Of a DNA stretch of 64,000 nt, positions 57,640-64,000 are shown in pieces. Position numbers and translations under genes: made by a program. The first letter of the stretch is position 1. Every line of letters starts with the position of its first letter. This DNA is from Takakia lepidozioides. Its lineage: Eukaryota > Streptophyta > Takakiopsida > Takakiales > Takakiaceae. The DNA lies in the NCBI GenBank assembly GCA_030704615.1, contig CM060732.1, positions 21,204,001 through 21,268,000 of the forward strand, in the 5' to 3' direction. The notes under the pieces are model-generated. The model did not search any database. It was given only the letters and a program-made list of their open reading frames with translations, and was not told the origin of the DNA.

Positions 57640-57925
57640 CCAGTTCCTCCCATGGAGACCTTCTTGACAGGTTGTGCCATCCCAAATACCTTCCAAAAGC
57701 GAAGTGTCTTATCCGCAGCAGCGGAGACTACCATTGTGTAGATAGACTGCTGACTCAGGTGATGATGATGTGACAGCTGCATCCCAAAATGTAGAGCAAG
57801 TTGTCATTGCCTCCACTTGCTAGCTGTTGGCCTGACGGTGACCACTGGAGGCCACACACCTCCTGATTGTGCCCTATCAGACGGGAGGTGACATGATCTT
57901 TCACCCGTACTGCCAATTCAAAACA
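57640..57925 (-). pseudogene. CDC20-type WD40 gene relic
   Basis: The - strand translation from 57925 reads [40 protein letters not shown], then after frameshifts VVSAAADKTLRFWKVFGMAQ, PVKKVSM. This corresponds to two blades of the WD40 propeller of CDC20/FZR-type activators of the anaphase-promoting complex; the blades between are deleted. No introns are evident within the matched part. It is a fragment only. Confidence 0.75.
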
Positions 57926-57929
57926 CACT

Positions 57930-58490
57930 CTTTAGCAAGTCATATTTTGAAGGAAGACATGTCTGCAATATCCATTTAAGCCTCTTTCTCCTTCTGGTAC
58001 TTTCAGTAATCTCCACTGCCTTCAAAGTTCCCCGTCTGAATGCTCAGTTAGTCCTTGAATGTGTTTGTGACAACCATTGTTGAGTTTCAGAAACATCTCA
58101 CTCCATCAGAAAAACATTGTTATGCTGATCAGCATACTTTGTATCACTTCTTGTTGATTCCTTACCCCAAACTTTCTCTGCCTCACAGAAGCTATTCAAT
58201 GCTTGGAAAAGGGCCCAAAAGCAAACAACCTTACCATCATGATTGATGATGTGGCTGTCACGACCAAAACACGTTCACAAGCCTAAGCAAGCAAAATGAT
58301 GTGATCTGCGGAGCCTTTGCACGAAAACCAAAGCTGATCGAATGAGGGAAAGGCCACGGTTTGCATTGAGCAGCGAGACTGTTGAGAGCTTGCAAGGTGC
58401 ACGATGGTGGATAACGCAGAGCTCATGCAGTTCAAGAACTTCAAGAACCGGGCAGTCCGGGCAATTCCAAAACAACTTGGCGCTTTGGGG
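57930..58490. other. Stretch with no recognised gene
   Basis: Short unremarkable frames only. Confidence 0.35.
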
Positions 58491-58494
58491 ATTT

Positions 58495-58712
58495 TCGGGC
58501 GAGCCGTCCGGGCAGATCCCAAAGAAATTGACGACGACGATGACGTGTCTACGATGACCTGGCTACGATGACGTGGCTATGATGACGTATCTACGATGAC
58601 GTGGCTACGATGACATGGCTACAATGACATGGCAACGACGACGTGGCACTAAGGCACCCTATTCTTGCTCTACGCTAAACTAGCTTCCGACCTTCGGTCG
58701 TCACTAGAATTT
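58495..58712 (-). repeat. Dispersed repeat with ACGTCATCG tandem, copy 2
   Basis: Contains eight or more imperfect units of GATGACGTGGCTAC (58535-58645) and then ACCCTATTCTTGCTCTACGC, CGTCACTAGAAT. It is the reverse complement of 5022-5215, with a longer and cleaner tandem part. Confidence 0.65.
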
Positions 58713-60430
58713 AAACGGTTGTTTCAAAACTTCCAACTATGCAACGTTTCATCTCCTTGAACATGAACAGACACCACCAAAACGTCTCTGGCATTATGAT
58801 TATCAAACGCAAGTGCATGCACAGGCGTCCAAGCGGTTAAACGGAGTGGAAGCGGTCTGCCATGAGTGGTTGCAGCTTCTCTCGGGTGTTCACTCTTAGA
58901 ATATGTCAACGACTTGCAGCAATCGGAGTAATGGTGTATGCGTTATTACGTAATACAGAAGCGGGAGATAAGATGAAGATGAATACTAGATATTCTTCTT
59001 CAAAGAAAATTATGCTAAGATCTGAACAAGCAACGGGCGACGAATTTGTGGAACAACCGTAGTATCTGAGGGTTAGACCATGAACAAGTGCCACGATCCC
59101 TGATCCAAATGATAGCAGCAGTACCAAGCTAAAAAGAAGAAGAAAATTTCACACATGATCGATGAACACCAAGTCCTGGTGATGCATAACCAGTGAAGCT
59201 TCAGGAAATACACTGCCACTTCACACCCATAATCGTCTCCCTCTTCCATTAAGACGAGCGGTGTAGATCAATGCGGGAGACCAAGCTTCAAACATCTAGC
59301 TGGCCCCTGTGATTCATCGTGCCACCACCTATTTCTAATGACGCCTGAATTATAGAAAGCTGTGACTATTGAGTTTTCAAGGGCCACATACCCCTTCCTC
59401 TTGATTTTAGTCTTCGTTCGCAAACAACTGGTCTTATCTCCAGTTCCGCTCACCCACCGGTCAATGATAGTATTGTTTTTTTTTTTTTTTTTTAAATTGC
59501 AGGCCAAGTACTCTCTTCCCACCGCTGGAAAGTAATAAGTACTAAACTGATATGATCCAGCCTATTATACAAGACGTTTGAGATGGTAAGCTTCACTACA
59601 AGAGATGAGCGTTTTTAGGACTACGGGTTTGGCGGAGTCATAAAAACTGCACTAGATACATGACTACAGAGCGCTGAAATGCATTACAGTTTTAGTTTTA
59701 TGACTTTGTAGTAATGGATATCACTACATGACTCCGGAAAGTTAGGGAGCATTGGTCAAACATTGTTGACCATGATGACAGGGATGGTTTATATGACTAG
59801 TGTGATATGTTTGACTACACGTGGACGATGTTTCATGGAATCTTATGACTCCATGACTGAAGATGGTTTCAGAGCTCTATTTATACGACTACATCACTAC
59901 ACGTGTCATTTTGAAGGCACATATAATGCAAATAAGGTTGCCCATTAGGTTTTAAAAAGTTAAATTTTTTGCTAATAAGGTTGCCCATTAGTGTAATCGT
60001 GAACAGAAAGGAGGGCTGGGACTTGGCGTCTTTTTGTCTCCTACGCCACACCACATAGCTGAGGGATGGAACGCGATGATAGCAGGATATGCAGGGGCGT
60101 GGGATGGAGGCGTTGAGCAAATGATGCACGAAGGAGAAGAGGAGGAGGAGACGAGACGAGGACAAGCGAGCTCGCCGTTCTTGGGAGAGTCAGCTTGGTC
60201 TTAGCAAGCGTGTTTCAATCTCTGACTACTCATCTACGCCGTAGTGGTTCGATCTGACAGACCAATCCAACATTACCTGACTACAGACACAAGCAGCACA
60301 CACAAGAGGTCATCGGTCAAATCCTCCATGGGTCAGGACAGGTCAAGGACAATGTGGTAGGGCACCTTCTTCTTCAACCTATTTCAGCCTGTGTTGCCCT
60401 CTCATCAGACTCGGCCGCAAGATGCATATT
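58713..60430. other. Stretch with no recognised gene
   Basis: Holds a T run at about 59468-59492 and recurring ATGACTAC/TATGACTC words from 59640 to 59890. No gene or bounded element could be supported. Confidence 0.35.
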
Positions 60431-60450
60431 GAATTCTGTAAGTTAGGTCG

Positions 60451-60960
60451 TTGGGTACATCTGTGGTGGTTTGGAGTGACTCACAGGAGACTCTGGCATT
60501 CGGAAGAACCTACCTTTTCTTTCACTCCAATGTCCTCCAAAATGGGCAAGTTACTGCCAGTGTGGCAGCAGGGAAGTATCCAAAAACATATAATAGAGGT
60601 GAGGAGAAGCTTGGGGTGAACACTTTCCGACCCCAATGGTGGGACAATGGAGACAAAAAGGCGAATGCCTGTTGGACTACAGAGAGAAGCAGATGCATTT
60701 CAGATTGTGATAAGTAGGGTTGGGGTGTTTTGGGGAAGAACTCCACACCAGTATGGTTGGGGTGTTTGCTGGTAGAATTGTAGGCTGTCAGAGGCATGGA
60801 TAGCTGAAGGAGCAGGGATAGAGTGTGGGTCCACATTCATCCAAGAGGGCTGGATTTCAAGCTCCACATTACCTATGATTCCATGTGGAAGGATAGGTAC
60901 AAGAAACCTACATGGGTAGATGGTCAACTGGAAGCGGCATGCTGTACTATATGTCATTCC
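60451..60960 (+). pseudogene. OSB-like ssDNA-binding protein relic with PDF motif
   Basis: The + strand reads LGRWVHLWWFGV, VTASVAAGKYPKTYNRGEEK, RPQWWDNGDKKANAC (60590-60665). After about 150 bp comes HPRGLDFKLHITYDSMWKDR, YKKPTWVDGQLEA (60838-60950). These are the two halves of the PDF motif, with the same gap as in the PDF-PPR relics, and the upstream residues may be the end of the SSB-like OB fold. Unlike the 51-54 kb copies, no PPR array follows directly; an RPS3a relic does. It could be a decayed true OSB gene or the 5' part of another PDF-PPR gene. Confidence 0.65.
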
Positions 60961-61039
60961 AGAGACTGTCATTGTTGGTCCATGTGTTTTACAACAATGC
61001 TATCAATATAAGACTCCTGGTTCGCATTGGAAGCTCAAT

Positions 61040-61170
61040 CCCTGCAAGTTCATTGTGTGTGAAGCTCAAACTTGCGATTTGAAGGATCTTGTAGCCAAGT
61101 TCATTCAACCGGAAAGGAGAAATTCTGAAAGCTCCCAAATTTGATGTGGGCAAGCTTATGGAGGTATGAC
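61040..61170 (+). pseudogene. RPS3a (eS1) ribosomal protein gene fragment 1
   Basis: Frames give CEAQTCDLKDLVAKFIQ and, after a shift, GEILKAPKFDVGKLMEV. These match the C-terminal part of cytosolic ribosomal protein eS1/RPS3a, with the 25 or so residues between deleted. No intron at the junction. Confidence 0.75.
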
Positions 61171-61499
61171 TTAGCTTCCCTCCTCTAATGTAAGTGTTGG
61201 ATAAGTTTCATTTAGTGTCGACCTTCACTGCATATATTGGCTCTTTTCTTGGCTGGTTTCATATTTTCTTGGCTGGAATGCTGTTGGTTGGCTTCTTTCA
61301 TTTCACGTGTGTAGTGGAAGGGGAGAAGTACTTTCCTAAGTTCTGCTGCAACAATGTCTTTTTCCAGCCTAGATGTTTTCGATGGATACAAATTGAAGTG
61401 CTTTGAATGTTGCTGCAATACTATAATAAAGTGGAGGGTGCTGAATGCAGTTGGTCTTGCTTCGTGCAGGCATAATCCAGGGAAATGTGGACATAGCTG

Positions 61500-61615
61500 A
61501 AACCCCATGATAGCATTTCCAGAGGACGGTGTGGATGGCCTCACAATCCAGCATGCAAAATCCATGACAATGTGGAGCTGGCTGAATGGGCAAACAGGTT
61601 AAGTGGCGAACAAGC
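61500..61615 (+). pseudogene. PPR E-motif scrap
   Basis: The + strand reads a decayed VWxAxxxACKIHDNVELAEWA, the E motif of PLS-class PPR proteins. A similar scrap (FPEDGLDGL with frameshifts) is at 61985-62060. Confidence 0.55.
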
Positions 61616-61654
61616 CACGTCACTGGTACATAGTTGCATGCTTACATAGTACAT

Positions 61655-61930
61655 GAAAGCGTACTATATGTCATTCCCGAAATTGACCATGTTGGTCTAT
61701 GTATTTTACAACAATGCTATCAATAAAAGACCAATGGTTCGCATTGGAAACTCTATCCCCGTAAGTGGCTTGTGCGTGATGCTCAAACTTGTGATTTGAA
61801 GGATCTTATACCCCAGTTCATTGCAGAGGTCATTGGAAAAGACATTGAGAAGGCAACAGCCGTTATCTATAATCTACAGATCCCCTTCAATTTGATGTGG
61901 GAAAGCCGGCTGGCTGGAGGTCTAGTCTCA
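61655..61930 (+). pseudogene. RPS3a (eS1) gene fragment 2
   Basis: Reads RDAQTCDLKDLIPQFIAEVI, GKDIEKATAVIYNLQ, the segment of RPS3a/eS1 that is missing from fragment 1. The 5' flank (VLYVIPE, ILQQCYQ, SHWKLYPRK) also matches the flank of fragment 1 (60960-61040), so the two fragments are a duplication of about 700 bp that decayed independently. Confidence 0.8.
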
Positions 61931-62279
61931 CTTTCACTCATCTAATGTCAGTGTTGTATCCATTGCAATGTGGAGATGTTTGAAACAACATTGGAGCATT
62001 TCCAGAGGATGGTCTGGATGGCCTTTCGTGGCGTGTGCCGAATCCATGGCAAGAAAACATTGCAGGCAAACCCATGGCAATGGTACCAGCACGGGTTGGT
62101 CCAAAGCCAATTGCAACAACAAATGAATAAAGGGTGCTGAAAGGAAAGCACTCCATAATTGATCATAAAATCCAGTGTCCAAGCATGATATCTTAATGGG
62201 AATGCGAAGGGAGTGTTACCACCTTAAACTATCATGCATGGTCTATAACTGGAGTGCACAAATCGCGCATATCTAATCT

Positions 62280-64000
62280 TCATCATCCTCATCTATGTCT
62301 GGGCTCACTACATGTATCACTGTCTTCATCACAGACTTCATCTTCTCCAAGGGTTGGCTGAACATCATCACCACGTATACGGGGTGCTCGGAGGTACAAG
62401 GAGGCCACCTGCTCTGGAGTAACCGGTACCGCTCGGCTGCATGTTGGGCCATCAGTAACCACAGTCTCCTCTAGTCTTTGTGGGGCTAACAATCCTTCCA
62501 CTTCCGCCACATCATCATTATCAATTGATATGTCGCAGACCACTCTACGTGCTCGGGGGCTCTTCTCCAGGACGACTTTCCACCCCGGCTCCTTCACACA
62601 ATCAGAAAAAAAACACTTGATCAACCTGGCCAGGAAACACAAAAGGTTGCTCAGAAGGTGGAAGCATACGGTTAAAATTGACAAGTGTGAAGCCAGCATC
62701 ATCCTGCTTCATTGACATAGGTTGACGACCCACGCGACTCGCCCGTACCCACGAACACAAAAACACTATAGGTTGTGTTTGGCCATAGTCAATTTGCAAA
62801 ATCTCCCTTATAAGACCCACATATCTTGTAGGTTCCTCCATGTCATTGCCTGAATTGTTGGTAATGGGCTGGTGCTGGAAAACAGATGAGACTCCACAAT
62901 CAAAAGACACCATACTTGTTGTGTTCATGCCGGGGGATGTAACCCTGTAATGGTTACCATACGCTGTCATACTCTTGAATGACAGGGCAGTAAATGATGG
63001 AGGCCTTGAAAGATCCAGTAATTCCTCACGTGTTGTAGGATCAAGCCCATCTGATTGAATTGAGAGATGATCCCGTACACCTTGAGGGAGCCAAACAGCA
63101 AATGGAGGACAAGGATGCAAATCAGGAGGGTACTGAATTGCCGTGGGATTGCTCATGCCTTCCAGCCCTTGCTCCTCACGAAACAAGCGTCGTCTGGCTT
63201 CTATCCGTGTGGACTCTGCTTCATATATCCTGTCACAATCCGAGGGTCAGCCAGGAGATTGACAGAGGTGGCGTGGGAGATTTGAAAAGACGCCATATGC
63301 CAACTAATGATAAATGACTAAAACTTGGAAATCTGAATGTCAATGAAGTAGATTTCTTACCCCAACATGACTGATAGACGAGGATGGTTCTGAATGATGT
63401 ACTCATGTACAATATCACACAGGTCATTCAATTTTCGGGCTTTAGAACTTCCTTCCACAACTTCACGTTCCACAGATTCTGCCTCATCTGCATCCCACAC
63501 CCTTCGTACACTTCCATCAAATCCTGCCATATACTCTGTGCAAAAACCCAATGCTTCTTCAAATTGGTATCCTTTGCCATGCTCCCCTCGGGCCTTGCCA
63601 TGTTTCTTACGTAGCCCTTCATATCTTTCATTGCCCGCTCCATGGGGTACATCCAACGAGATGCTACGGGCCCGCATAAGTACAACTCATCCACTAGGTG
63701 AACAACCAGATGTGTCATCACATCAAAAAATGATGGTGGGAACTCCTTCTCTATAAGACACAGAGTGAGAACTGCTTCAGTTCTCAATTCCTCATACTCT
63801 ACAGGATTCACCACTTTTGCACACAACTTCTTAAATACACGACATACTCGCAAAATGGCCCTTCGAGGACCACTTGGCATGAGCCCACGGATAGCAAGCG
63901 GTATAATTTGCTGCATGAGCACATGATAGTCATGTGATTTCATGCCAGACAACTTCTTCTTCACCACATGCTTTTTGAAAGCTGATGCGTAGCCTGTTGG
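62280..64000 (-). mobile_element. CACTA (En/Spm) transposon, 3' part of TNP2-like transposase gene
   Basis: The element enters from the right edge. The - strand encodes the DUF4218 region (63967-63430) and then C-terminal exons down to about 62289. DUF4218 and the following DUF4216-like parts occur C-terminal to the transposase domain in plant CACTA TNP2 proteins. The terminal CACTA repeat was not found before 62.0 kb. The copy is damaged (see the frameshift below). Confidence 0.9.
62289..63967 (-). pseudogene. TNP2-like transposase C-terminal region, frameshifted
   Basis: From 63967: KLSGMKSHDYHVLMQQIIPL, AIRGLMPSGPRRAILRVCRV, FPPSFFDVMTHLVVHLVDEL, WMYPMERAMKDMKGYVRN, RPEGSMAK (DUF4218). 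At about 63575-63585 a one-base indel moves the reading to the frame that gives YQFEEALGFCTEYM, RRVWDADEAESVEREVVEG and HEYIIQNHPRLSVMLG, which then meets a GTAAGA donor at 63360. The next exon (about 63230-62620) carries FREEQGLEGMSNPTA, YGNHYRVTSPGMNTTSMVSF and a GLIREILQIDYGQTQPIVF block, typical of DUF4216. The last piece (62702-62289) has KEPGWKVVLEKSPRARRV and an acidic tail. The transposase DDE domain is beyond the right edge. Confidence 0.9.

Overview
This window is nuclear DNA of a land plant. The evidence is a five-exon ABF/AREB-type bZIP gene, a four-exon PIP aquaporin gene, plant splice sites with conserved phases, and many decayed PPR (pentatricopeptide repeat) E/DYW-class genes. 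The heavy load of PPR-DYW relics, the low gene density and the transposon mix suggest a seed-free vascular plant, probably a fern with a large genome. That assignment is an inference; nothing here names a species.

Layout. 1-3.5 kb: 3' part of a Ty3/gypsy element (DNA-methyltransferase-like domain, RNase H tail, integrase, a PHD finger, polypurine tract, one LTR plus part of a second) on the + strand, with SINE-like sequence inside the LTR. 3.6-6.2 kb: PPR-DYW relics. 6.31-9.35 kb: a piggyBac-type element with TTAA target duplications and a truncated transposase. 10.3-11.9 kb: a four-exon gene for a 200-aa protein of unknown function, with a LINE 3' end in intron 1. 12.9-14.7 kb: a decayed LINE. 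14.9-15.2 kb: a tRNA-derived SINE. 16.2-19.5 kb (-): the ABF/AREB bZIP gene, with three ABRE/G-box sites upstream (20.7-20.95 kb) and then a minisatellite (21.2-21.75 kb). 23.5-24.5 kb (-): a three-exon gene for a four-helix membrane protein. 27.7-30.6 kb (-): the PIP aquaporin gene. 31-38 kb: AT-rich, nearly gene-free DNA. 38.1-39.3 kb: a short non-autonomous relative of the piggyBac element. 39.4-43.0 kb: an unusual element with nested inverted repeats and an unidentified coding module. 45-46.6 kb: PPR relics, a BED zinc-finger fragment and an LTR-like promoter region. 47.9-48.9 kb: an array of about 18 short GACCGCC/GGCGGTC palindromes. 50.1-50.3 kb: two tRNA-like cassettes. 51-54.6 kb (-): a decayed, partly tandem cluster in which an OSB-type PDF motif lies upstream of PPR and E motifs. 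55.7-58 kb: relics of PPR, PTI1-like kinase and CDC20-type WD40 genes. 60.4-62.1 kb: OSB-PDF, RPS3a and PPR relics. 62.3 kb to the right edge (-): a CACTA (TNP2/DUF4218) transposase with a frameshift.

Four genes look intact: the 200-aa unknown protein, the bZIP factor, the membrane protein and the aquaporin. The bZIP gene carries ABA-response elements upstream, which fits ABA or self-regulation. Almost everything else is mobile-element or pseudogene sequence. The most unusual items are the PDF-PPR gene family, the methyltransferase-like and PHD domains in the gypsy element, the hairpin array at 48 kb and the nested palindrome at 40.7-42.8 kb.
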